Assembly (NCBI GenBank): GCA_022561415.1
Contig: JADFRH010000121.1
Coordinates: forward strand, 1 to 7,193
DNA: 7,193 nt
Direction: 5' to 3'
DNA from: Planctomycetota bacterium
GTDB lineage: Bacteria > Planctomycetota > Phycisphaerae > UBA1845
A program made the position numbers and the translations under genes. Of this stretch, positions 1 to 5,916 are shown piece after piece; the first letter of the stretch is position 1, and each line of letters opens with the position of its first letter. The notes beneath the pieces were generated by a model. That model was given only the letters and a program-made list of their open reading frames with translations. It made no database searches and was not told the origin of the DNA.

Positions 1-1
1 C

Positions 2-817
2 GATAAGCTGGACTCGATCGCGTCGCGCCTACGACACCTTTCCGAATCGGCGACGTGCCTGGAGCGTTTCGACGTTCTGCCACACATTTTGATGCTGGGT
101 CCGCCGAACGCCGGAAAGAGCTCCCTGATGAACCGGCTCAGCGGCACGCGACGGGCGATCTGTGCGGCCGCGGCCGGGACCACGCGGGACGTCCTATCGG
201 CTCCCATTCGTCTCGACCGGGGCGAAGCCATTCTTCTCGATTCGGCCGGTGTCGACGACTGCTTGGACGAAATCACGGCGCTGGCGCGGGAGGGCGCGCT
301 GGCGGCGGCGGAGCGAGTCGACGCCGTGTGCCTGGTCTTCGATCTGACGGCTCCTTTTGACGCGGGGTTTGTCGAGCGCATTCGCCGGCTTGCGGTGCCC
401 CGAACCCTGATTGCGGCGAACAAGTGTGACCTCGTAACCCCGAAACAGGCGGCGGAGGCATCGAAGCGACTGGAAGGCTGCGGGCTCGGCCCGGTCTGCG
501 TGACGAGCGCGCTCGATGGGGCAGGCATCGACGAGCTTCGACGAGCGCTCACGGAGGCGGTGGCTCGGACGGGCGGGACGACGCTGGGTGAATCGGTACT
601 GATTACCGAACGACAGCGGGAGGCGGTTCAGGGCGCGATCAGTGCCATCGCCCGGGCATCGGCCCTGGCGCGATCGGCTGAGCAAACCGCCGACTGCGCC
701 GAGCTCGTAGCGTTTGAGCTGCGCGACGCCCTCGACCGACTCGGAACCGTTTCCGGCGACGTCACGACCGAAGACCTGCTCGGTCAGGTCTTCGCGAGTT
801 TCTGCATCGGCAAGTGA
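2..817 (+). CDS. mnmE: tRNA uridine-5-carboxymethylaminomethyl modification GTPase MnmE, C-terminal part (5' truncated by window edge)
   Basis: MnmE works with MnmG to modify the wobble uridine (position 34) of certain tRNAs; its GTPase is activated by K+ and G-domain dimerisation. The frame is open to the left edge, so the N-terminal folate-binding domain and most of the helical domain lie outside; TTG 89 and ATG 92 are internal codons. Numbering from codon 89, visible motifs are G1 GPPNAGKSS (4-12, with N7 where MnmE has its K+-binding Asn), GTTRDV (30-35, G2/K-loop), G3 DSAG (51-54), G4 NKCD (111-114) and G5 TSAL (139-142). The helical domain then returns and ends in TEDLLGQVFASFCIGK, the MnmE hallmark carrying the conserved Cys (C239). 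Oddities: G3 is DSAG instead of the usual DTAG, and the stretch after it (VDDCLDEIT) is a little shorter than in Escherichia coli; its DE pair may hold the catalytic Glu. The gene converges on xerC with 4 bases between stop codons, leaving no room for a terminator. The identification is firm from the C-terminus plus the G motifs. Confidence 0.93.
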   Translation, partial: DKLDSIASRLRHLSESATCLERFDVLPHILMLGPPNAGKSSLMNRLSGTRRAICAAAAGTTRDVLSAPIRLDRGEAILLDSAGVDDCLDEITALAREGALAAAERVDAVCLVFDLTAPFDAGFVERIRRLAVPRTLIAANKCDLVTPKQAAEASKRLEGCGLGPVCVTSALDGAGIDELRRALTEAVARTGGTTLGESVLITERQREAVQGAISAIARASALARSAEQTADCAELVAFELRDALDRLGTVSGDVTTEDLLGQVFASFCIGK

Positions 818-821
818 CCCG

Positions 822-1844
822 CTAGGCCCGCGGGTGCGAATCGTCGTATGCGGCCTTCAACCTCGGTGTCGTCAGGTGCGTGTATACCTGCGTCGTGGAG
901 AGCGACTGGTGCCCCAGCAGCTCTTGCACGCTGCGCAGGTCGGCTCCGTTGTTGAGCATGTGCGTGGCGAAACTGTGACGCAGCGTGTGCGGGCTGATCG
1001 AGGAATCCAGACCGGCCTCGCTCAGATACTTATCGAGCTTGCGACGAACGCTTCGCGTGCTGAGCCGCTGGCCGTGCTTGTTGACGAACAGCGCCTCCTG
1101 GTCGAACGTGGCCGCGCGGGAGTCGGTACGGCGCAACTCGATATACTGCTGAAGGGCGGCAATTGCGGTCGGACCGATCGGAGCCGTGCGCTGCTTCTTG
1201 CCTTTACCCCGAACGCGAATCGTTTGGCCCTCGAACTGCACGTCCGCGAAATTCAGATCGACGAGTTCGCTGACGCGAACACCGGTCGAGAACAGAACCT
1301 CCAGCATCGCACGGTCCCGAGAGCCGAGCAAGGTATTGGCGTCCGGGGTGGAGAGAAGCTTGTTGACCTGGTCGAGATCCATGAACTTCGGCAACCGCTT
1401 CTCCTGCTTCGGCGTACGAATCGTCGTAAGCGGATGCACGGTGACGTAGTTACGGCGTACGCAGAATTTGTAGAAGCTGCGCAGCGTTGCCAGCTTGCGA
1501 GCCACGGTGGACTTCGAGTAGTTCAGCGTTCCGAGAAACGCCAGGAACGACTTGATGTCCTCGACCGTTACACGCCGGAGCCTCTGGTCAACGTTCGTCT
1601 CCGAGAGCACCACGGTTCCGACGGGCACTGTCGCCCCAGCCGAACCGGCGGAACCGACCTGTACGGGCGCCGTCGGCGACACACCACCGAACGGTTGCCC
1701 GGCGCTCGACGTCGGTCCGTCGCCCAGCAGAAACTTGCAAAACTGCCCCAGGTCGGCGGAGTAGCACTTCGCCGTATGTGGAGAGAAATGCCTCTCGAAG
1801 CGGAGATAATTCAGGAACTCTTCAATCAAGGAATTCTCTCTCAT
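822..1844 (-). CDS. xerC: Tyrosine recombinase, XerC/XerD type, with an N-terminal-domain insertion
   Basis: Site-specific recombinases of this family resolve chromosome dimers at dif near the terminus, normally as a XerC/XerD pair with FtsK. The product has 340 residues against about 300 for typical Xer proteins. The SAM-like core-binding domain occupies about 1-41 and 87-140, and the catalytic domain about 150-330. All active-site residues are present: R190 (STGVRVSEL), K214 (VRGKGKKQR), H286 and R289 (SPHTLRHSFATHM), H312 (ELLGHQSLS) and the nucleophile Y321 (TTQVYTHL). The C-terminus AAYDDSHPRA resembles XerC slightly more than XerD, but the C/D choice is tentative. The extra length sits at about 42-86, a Gly/Ser/Thr/Ala/Val/Pro-rich low-complexity stretch between the first helices of the DNA-binding domain. 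ATG 1844 puts the family start (LIEEFLNYL) right at the N-terminus, although its ribosome-binding site is weak. It is the last gene of the minus-strand block, 76 bases after the 71-residue ORF. No dif-like site was recognised. Confidence 0.93.
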   Translation of the reverse strand: MRENSLIEEFLNYLRFERHFSPHTAKCYSADLGQFCKFLLGDGPTSSAGQPFGGVSPTAPVQVGSAGSAGATVPVGTVVLSETNVDQRLRRVTVEDIKSFLAFLGTLNYSKSTVARKLATLRSFYKFCVRRNYVTVHPLTTIRTPKQEKRLPKFMDLDQVNKLLSTPDANTLLGSRDRAMLEVLFSTGVRVSELVDLNFADVQFEGQTIRVRGKGKKQRTAPIGPTAIAALQQYIELRRTDSRAATFDQEALFVNKHGQRLSTRSVRRKLDKYLSEAGLDSSISPHTLRHSFATHMLNNGADLRSVQELLGHQSLSTTQVYTHLTTPRLKAAYDDSHPRA

Positions 1845-1907
1845 GATCGCTCGTTACCCGTCGGCGAAATCTACCTACGACTACCTGATCATAGGCCTGG
1901 TTTTGGA

Positions 1908-1920
1908 GGCGGTCACCGCC
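1908..1920. repeat. 13-bp near-perfect palindrome directly after a stop codon
   Basis: GGCGGTCACCGCC has two perfect 6-base arms around a single central base and abuts the TAG stop of the 71-residue minus-strand ORF (1921-1923). As RNA from the minus strand it would form a 5-bp GGCGG/CCGCC stem with a 3-base loop. The following minus-strand bases (TCCAAAACC) have no U-tract, so it is not a standard intrinsic terminator. It could be a transcript-stabilising or pausing hairpin, or a protein-binding site ahead of xerC; chance is also possible in GC-rich DNA. Confidence 0.3.
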
Positions 1921-2136
1921 CTAATCCGTGGTATAAGTGGCGATCTTGTCGAGTTCCATCTCTAGCCTTCGACCCATCTGGTAGCTGAGCACGGCCGCGT
2001 CAAACCAATCGAACTGACTTCGATGGTCTGCAGCGAGTGACGCAAACGCGTCTATCACATTGGCCTCGTGCCCCACCTGATACCGGAACACAAATCGTTC
2101 TTCACCCTTTACCAGCGAGAGCTGCCGAATCACCAT
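1921..2136 (-). CDS. Small hypothetical protein (71 aa), possibly conserved in its phylum
   Basis: I do not recognise a named family. The 71-residue product has no signal peptide, membrane helix or Cys motif. It is mixed and acidic: a beta-like N-terminus (MVIRQLSLVKGEERFVFRYQ) leads to an amphipathic helical part (HEANVIDAFASLAADHRS), then FDWFDAAVLSYQMGRRL. The sequence looks like a folded protein and not like shadow coding: hydrophobic and charged residues alternate regularly, and there is no Arg/Pro/Ser inflation. Start ATG 2136 is supported by GAAGG on the minus strand (bases 2146-2150) with a 9-base spacer. The start lies inside the 3' end of the upstream lipoprotein gene (35-base overlap, different frame), which suggests translational coupling in one transcript. 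xerC follows 76 bases downstream. A cytosolic partner or regulator is conceivable but not shown. Confidence 0.65.
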   Translation of the reverse strand: MVIRQLSLVKGEERFVFRYQVGHEANVIDAFASLAADHRSQFDWFDAAVLSYQMGRRLEMELDKIATYTTD

Positions 2137-2899
2137 GGCTTCTTACCTTCTGTTCCGACTGTTTCGTGTCGGACGCCGGGAGATTCCGCTGCCCTTGCAG
2201 CAACTCTGAAATCGTAGCGTGACAGCAGAACCGGATGAACGCCTGCTGACTGACAACATATTTTCGCCATCCGTAGGGGCTAGCATCGGCGTCGCGGCGC
2301 GAAGCAAACTCGCGAATCTCTGCGACGACGGAATCGTGCGACGCGTCGAACACCCGCTGTGTCTCAGCCAGGAGTCCCCGAGGGTGAAGCCCGCCACGCT
2401 TCGCACGGAGCGTCGTTTGACGCGCGAGCTCGATCGGATCCAACCGCCCGACGCCCGACCGAGGTTCGACGCCGTACAGTTGAGCGGTGATTCCGATGCT
2501 TGGCGGCTCAAACGGATCATATTCATTCACCGAAAAAACGAGAATCGCATCCGCACCCAACAGCGTCACCAACTCCAACGCGTGCGTCATCGACTGAACG
2601 CTGTCGACGCCCTGCGCCGCAAACACACCCAACACCCGGCTGACCGGAATCACCCGGATGCCCGCCGCATGCCCCAGCTCGCTCGCCATCAAGTCCGCGA
2701 AGCGGGCCGGGTCGAAGTCCGACGAACCACTGAGGTTCACGGCCGGCGCGACTGCAATCGTCATCGGTCCGTACGCGCCGGCGAAGACGGGAACCGGTTC
2801 GGTCCGTCTTGCGGCACGGCACCCACCCAACACCGTCGCAATCGCGACGAGTCCGATGACGCTCCATTCCCTGCGTTTCAAAGAGCTATGACCGGTCAT
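2102..2899 (-). CDS. Putative lipoprotein with CsgG/LpoB/TolB-N-like alpha/beta domain
   Basis: The 265-residue product starts with a short basic segment (SLKRREW), a hydrophobic stretch (VIGLVAIATV) and the lipobox LGGC, so Cys27 should be lipidated and the protein envelope-anchored. Residues about 45-142 show the pattern of CsgG/LpoB-type lipoproteins and the TolB N-terminal domain: a strand (MTIAVAPAVNLSG), a helix with FADLMASELG, a strand IRVIPVSRV, an alanine-rich helix, then LGADAILVFSVNEYDP and a strand pair (SIGITAQLYGV). That fold call rests on pattern alone. Residues 155-240 are charged and helical and include two adjacent cysteines (RFCCHA, 225-226). The last 11 codons overlap the 71-residue ORF. 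ATG 2899 has only a modest CAGG-type ribosome-binding site, but it places the signal peptide correctly. GATAAT on the minus strand (bases 2919-2924) could be a -10 element, though I see no -35. The gene follows the PD40 lipoprotein by 152 bases. Confidence 0.8.
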   Translation of the reverse strand: MTGHSSLKRREWSVIGLVAIATVLGGCRAARRTEPVPVFAGAYGPMTIAVAPAVNLSGSSDFDPARFADLMASELGHAAGIRVIPVSRVLGVFAAQGVDSVQSMTHALELVTLLGADAILVFSVNEYDPFEPPSIGITAQLYGVEPRSGVGRLDPIELARQTTLRAKRGGLHPRGLLAETQRVFDASHDSVVAEIREFASRRDADASPYGWRKYVVSQQAFIRFCCHATISELLQGQRNLPASDTKQSEQKVRSHGDSAALAGKG

Positions 2900-3051
2900 C
2901 CTGACCTGTTGCCCTCACATTATCCTGCCCACACCCGCTCCGCGTCGTGCGGCGGTCAGCCATGAAACCTGCCCATGACAACCTGAGACAGTGGGTTCAT
3001 CGTCTTTTTTGCGCGGACCCTTTTGTCTGAATCAGGCGAAATCCTCACAAC

Positions 3052-4215
3052 CTACAACCCGTCCTTGTCGGAGGCCGTTCGTACCTTTACAAGCGTCTGC
3101 GATCCGTTCTTTTCGGCACCGTCCGCTGACAAAGAGTCGTCGAAGGGAAAATCGGACCCTGCTCCGGCCGAAACCAACGACCAAATGTTCTCGAATCCAG
3201 TCCGATCGCTCGCAAAGAACACGCGAGAACCCGGTCCGAAGGTCGGTCCGAAGTTTCTTGTCGCGCCATCGGTCAATCGAACATTCCCCGTCCCGTCGGC
3301 GTTGACCACCCAGATGTCAAACGGGCCATTATCGGTACCCATGCCGTTTGACCGCGAAGAGGTCAGGACCGCACTCGACGTGTACGTGAGTTGCCGCCCG
3401 TCCGGGCTCCACGATGGAAGGATCAAGGCGTTTTGGCCGCTCGAGGCGATTTCCGTCGGATAGCCCGGCTCACCGTCCACCAGGGAAATCGTCCAGATGC
3501 TGAATCGACGATCTCCCTGCTCGCGCGCCCGCTGAAACACGATCGTGTCTTCCACCGGAGACCATTCCGGAAAAAGGCCGAAACCGATGAACCGCTTGCC
3601 CGCACGCCTCGTCGCATCCGCCAGCCAAAGCTCCCACTGCCCGCTGAGCACGGAAAGGCTGCAAAACACCAACTGCGTTCCGTCCGGCGACCAGGAGGGG
3701 TGGACCTCGTCCGCATCCCTGGTCGTGACCTGGACCGGCGGTCCACCTGTGAGGTCCATGACCCAGATATCCCAGCTTCCCGCCCGGTCGCTCGCAAACG
3801 CGATCTTGGTGCCGTCGGGACTGAACATCGGCTGGACGTCGGACGCCGGATCGGACGTGAGCTGCGTCACCGTGACCCCGTTGTGCCGCTTCATATAGAG
3901 CGCCGGACGCACGTGGTGACGGGTGGACGCGAAGACGATGCGCCGGCCTTGGGCGTCAAGGTCTGGGTCGAAATCTCGACCCACCTCACTGAAGGTGTGG
4001 CGTTGAAGGGAGACGGTCGCCCTTGCATGGAAGCTCGGGACCGTGCCGTCTGGAAGGTCTCCGAACATGTTGATCTGCCTGGCATTCGAGGCAGCAAGTA
4101 CGGCCCACGTCGGATTGACCTGTACAGGTGCCGGCCCGTGGGCGGTGTGATGCACGCACCCGGAAGCTGCAAACGCCCCGAGAAGAATTGCCTGTAACGG
4201 ACGGAGATAGCTCAT
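3052..4215 (-). CDS. Lipoprotein with six-bladed TolB-like (PD40) beta-propeller
   Basis: From ATG 4215 the product has 387 residues. It begins with a signal peptide (SYLRPLQAILLGAFAASGC) whose lipobox ASGC places the lipidated Cys at residue 20. Six PD40/WD40-like blades follow at about 84-110, 126-157, 170-202, 214-247, 263-309 and 322-349. Typical blade cores are FSPDGTKIAFASDRAG, SWSPDGTQLVF, EWSPVEDTIVF and PSWSPDGRQLTY, each followed by WDIWVMD-like strands. This is the TolB propeller, which in Tol-Pal systems binds Pal and other envelope proteins, but the N-terminal alpha/beta domain of true TolB is missing and a lipid anchor replaces the cleaved signal. Start choice: AGGGA lies 5 bases before ATG 4215 and 2 before ATG 4218, so either may be used. 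The frame is open up to ATG 4389, but the extra 57 residues are basic, have no membrane character and would bury the signal peptide. It is probably the first gene of the minus-strand block. Confidence 0.88.
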   Translation of the reverse strand: MSYLRPLQAILLGAFAASGCVHHTAHGPAPVQVNPTWAVLAASNARQINMFGDLPDGTVPSFHARATVSLQRHTFSEVGRDFDPDLDAQGRRIVFASTRHHVRPALYMKRHNGVTVTQLTSDPASDVQPMFSPDGTKIAFASDRAGSWDIWVMDLTGGPPVQVTTRDADEVHPSWSPDGTQLVFCSLSVLSGQWELWLADATRRAGKRFIGFGLFPEWSPVEDTIVFQRAREQGDRRFSIWTISLVDGEPGYPTEIASSGQNALILPSWSPDGRQLTYTSSAVLTSSRSNGMGTDNGPFDIWVVNADGTGNVRLTDGATRNFGPTFGPGSRVFFASDRTGFENIWSLVSAGAGSDFPFDDSLSADGAEKNGSQTLVKVRTASDKDGL

Positions 4216-4588
4216 CATATTCCCTGTAAATCGGACTCGGTAATCCCGCGGGGTCGCGCTCGCGTACGTAGGAATGGGAAGTCGGCGCACACCAGCAACA
4301 CCGACTAACCTCGCAGCGATCGACGACAAACCTTGCCTCTGGCACATCGGCTCGCGGTCCCGCCGAGACAAGTTACGTCCGATCTGCATGCGAGATTGTC
4401 CGATAACTGAATCAAGTATCGACGAGGCGGATCGGATTCCTTCAGCGCGCGGGCAAGTGGGACGGACAAACCGGATCCGACGAGGCTCGGAAACTTCGCC
4501 TCTTGCGTCCCTTCCTACAGATCACACGTCGAGCGATCGTACGCCTCACACGGTGCTGCGACGGGCGTTGGCATGTGTCATCTCCACT

Positions 4589-4614
4589 AAGAGGTTTCCC
4601 GAAGAGGTTTCCCG
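4589..4614. repeat. Perfect 13-bp tandem duplication
   Basis: AAGAGGTTTCCCG occurs twice back to back (4589-4601 and 4602-4614) with no mismatch and no spacer. It lies in the non-coding divergent region, 320 bases before the hydrolase gene and about 370 bases upstream of the lipoprotein start. Each unit contains GGTTTCC, close to a small inverted repeat (GGnnnCC), so paired regulator binding is possible. A slipped-strand duplication is the simpler explanation. Confidence 0.8.
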
Positions 4615-4748
4615 TACGACCGGTATCCATCCGCGGGTTGGTTGTGGCGATCCCGATTCGACGGTCCGGAAAAAGCGTCGAGCATGGTGCCGACGAACTG
4701 CATTGCTGCGACGCAAAGAAAATTGAAGTCAGAGAATTGTCAAGATTT

Positions 4749-4792
4749 GTCGACCCTTGCGGTCGACCTGAGCCGCCACCTTGCCTTAGAAT
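4749..4792 (+). promoter_or_regulatory. Inverted repeat beside a -10-like hexamer (candidate promoter/operator)
   Basis: GTCGACC (4749-4755) and GGTCGAC (4761-4767) form a perfect 7-bp inverted repeat around CTTGC. TAGAAT at 4787-4792 matches the sigma-70 -10 consensus at five of six positions. No good -35 hexamer lies 16-18 bases upstream; the right arm of the repeat occupies that place instead, as would suit an activator- or repressor-controlled promoter. Transcription would start near 4799 and run into the hydrolase gene with a leader of about 135 bases. The stem could alternatively act as an RNA hairpin if transcription starts further upstream. The repeat is directly visible; the promoter role is inferred. 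Confidence 0.35.
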
Positions 4793-4933
4793 CTCCCAGC
4801 GTATCGAGGAAGGTAAGGAAGGAACGTGTGATGGGAAGGAAGCGTCCTCGCCGAGTCCGGGCGCATTGTCTGGATTCGGCGCATTTCGAGCGACCGGTTC
4901 CCTCATCCATCATCGCACGATCGGAGTGGGAAC

Positions 4934-5725
4934 ATGACCGAGGGTACGAACGACCAGCAAGCTGGCTCTGCCAGTCGGCCGTTTGAGTGCGTCGTCATCG
5001 ACTTGAGCACGCAGATCGATTTTTGCGATCCAAGGGGCGCCAACCCCGTAGCGAACCTTAATGAGGTCATCCCGGCTTGGCGATCCACCGTTGCGTGGGC
5101 GAAGCGAAACCTCACACCGGTCATATCTTCGCTGGAAGCTCATCGTCCGCGCGAGATGAACGGGAACGGTCGGTCGAGCGATTGTTGCGACGGATCGAAC
5201 GGGCAGCGCAAGATCGGTTTCACCCTGTTCCGACGATCGATCAACATTGAGGTCGACAACACGCTCTGGTGCCCGCTCGATCTCTACACGAGACATCAAC
5301 AGATCATCTTCCGCAAGCGCAGCGAGGACTTGTTCGAGAATCCCAAGGCCGATCGTTTTCTCACCCAGCTTTCGGTCAAGGAGTTCCTTTTGTTCGGCGT
5401 CGGCCTGGAAACATCCATCAGGACGCTGGCCCTGGGGCTCGCGGCGCGGCGGAAGCGCGTGTCTGTCATTGGCGACGCGTGCGGCTACTGGAATTGGGGG
5501 CGAGCCGAGATTGCCAAGCGCCAGATGCAGGCCAAGGGTGTGGGCTTCATCACCGTGGCCGAGCTGCGCGGCCGCAAGCTGGACCGACATTGCTGTCCGT
5601 GGATCGAGACGACTGAGCCGACCGATTCCGATTCGAGCGCGACCGGAAACGGCCGAGCCAACGGTAGCAGCCATGGCCGGAAGAACGGCCATCCCACCAG
5701 CGGCCACGGGCATTCCACGTCTTAG
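4934..5725 (+). CDS. Isochorismatase/cysteine-hydrolase-fold protein with Ser at the nucleophile position
   Basis: The 263-residue product has the isochorismatase-like alpha/beta layout. The first strand carries the catalytic Asp (CVVIDLSTQIDF, D23), a catalytic Lys follows strand 4 (IIFRKRSEDLF, K128), and the nucleophile loop is GVGLETSIRTLALGLA. In amidohydrolase members this loop reads GVxTxxCV; here the Cys position is Ser161. DACG (181-184) follows as in the family. Isochorismatases proper (EntB, PhzD) also lack the Cys, so the protein could be a non-amidase hydrolase or a degenerate binding protein; the substrate is unknown. The usual substrate-loop region (80-115) is divergent and has two adjacent cysteines (SSDCCDGS) and WCPLDL. 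After C220/C221 a tail of about 40 residues is low-complexity Gly/Ser/His/Asn (for example GHGHSTS) and probably disordered. ATG 4934 has GGAG (4923-4926) at a 7-base spacing. The ferredoxin gene starts 191 bases downstream. Confidence 0.8.
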   Translation: MTEGTNDQQAGSASRPFECVVIDLSTQIDFCDPRGANPVANLNEVIPAWRSTVAWAKRNLTPVISSLEAHRPREMNGNGRSSDCCDGSNGQRKIGFTLFRRSINIEVDNTLWCPLDLYTRHQQIIFRKRSEDLFENPKADRFLTQLSVKEFLLFGVGLETSIRTLALGLAARRKRVSVIGDACGYWNWGRAEIAKRQMQAKGVGFITVAELRGRKLDRHCCPWIETTEPTDSDSSATGNGRANGSSHGRKNGHPTSGHGHSTS

Positions 5726-5833
5726 CAGTCCGATCGCACGTCTAGCGGTCAGTGGTAGCGTGCGCTGAACCGAAGCGCTCCTGGCGCCGCGCGCTCTTGG
5801 AGGCGACCGCAGAACGGACCGTGCTCCAGAGCC

Positions 5834-5858
5834 CGCTTGTCGGAAAAACCGATAAGCG
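5834..5858 (+). promoter_or_regulatory. 10-bp hairpin between promoter-like hexamers upstream of the ferredoxin gene
   Basis: CGCTTGTCGG (5834-5843) and CCGATAAGCG (5849-5858) pair over ten positions around an AAAAA loop. The single irregular pair is G5839 with T5853. In plus-strand RNA that is a stable G-U wobble; in minus-strand RNA it would be a C-A mismatch, so the stem suits a plus-strand transcript. No T-run follows, which argues against a standard terminator. The element also sits inside a sigma-70-like arrangement: TTGTCG at 5837-5842, a 17-base spacer, then TAGGAT at 5860-5865. It may therefore be an operator over the ferredoxin promoter, with transcription starting near 5872. Which role applies cannot be told from sequence alone. 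Confidence 0.45.
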
Positions 5859-5916
5859 ATAGGATGCCCGCGTTGGGCTCCCTAGTTGGAGTAGCCTCGA
5901 AGCATCGGACGGACCC

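Larger units (their letters stand above)
4219..4933. other. Long divergent intergenic region without a convincing gene
   Basis: These 715 bases separate the minus-strand lipoprotein block from the plus-strand hydrolase gene. ORFs of 150 aa (4274-4726, +), 144 aa (4503-4937, +) and 154 aa (4442-4906, -) exist, but their translations are rich in Arg, Ser, Pro and Thr, with no domain, periodic hydrophobicity or family motif, so I treat them as chance. No tRNA cloverleaf or rRNA piece was seen. Identifiable structure comprises a 13-bp tandem repeat at 4589-4614, an inverted repeat at 4749-4767, a -10-like hexamer at 4787-4792, and a purine-rich, ribosome-binding-site-like run at 4808-4824 ahead of a short ORF starting at 4831. 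The right-hand 200 bases are locally richer in A/T than the genes, as expected for a promoter region. The region may hold divergent promoters or an unrecognised small RNA. Confidence 0.6.

Noticed and set aside
1908..1920. Palindrome considered as an intrinsic terminator for the lipoprotein/71-residue genes
   Set aside because: No U-tract follows on the minus strand and the stem is only about five pairs; kept only as a repeat.
714..1988. 424-codon plus-strand ORF antisense to xerC
   Set aside because: It mirrors the intact xerC with all its catalytic residues; its own translation is Arg-rich and shows no domain. It is a GC-driven shadow frame.
2219..2965. 248-codon plus-strand ORF opposite the 265-residue lipoprotein
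   Set aside because: Its composition is His/Arg-rich and featureless, whereas the minus frame has a signal peptide and lipobox.
3391..4197. 268-codon plus-strand ORF opposite the PD40 propeller gene
   Set aside because: The opposite frame has six clear SPDG-type blades; this frame has no recognisable pattern.
4216..4389. N-terminal extension of the PD40 lipoprotein to ATG 4389
   Set aside because: It would add 57 basic residues before a complete signal peptide and lipobox; AGGGA just upstream of ATG 4218/4215 supports the internal start.
4274..4906. Overlapping ORFs of 144-154 codons in the divergent intergenic region on both strands
   Set aside because: They are rich in Arg, Ser, Pro and Thr, overlap each other in conflicting frames and show no family motif.
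4910..5713. 267-codon minus-strand ORF opposite the hydrolase gene
   Set aside because: The plus frame carries family motifs (D23, K128, the GVGLETS loop) and a good ribosome-binding site; this one is a shadow.
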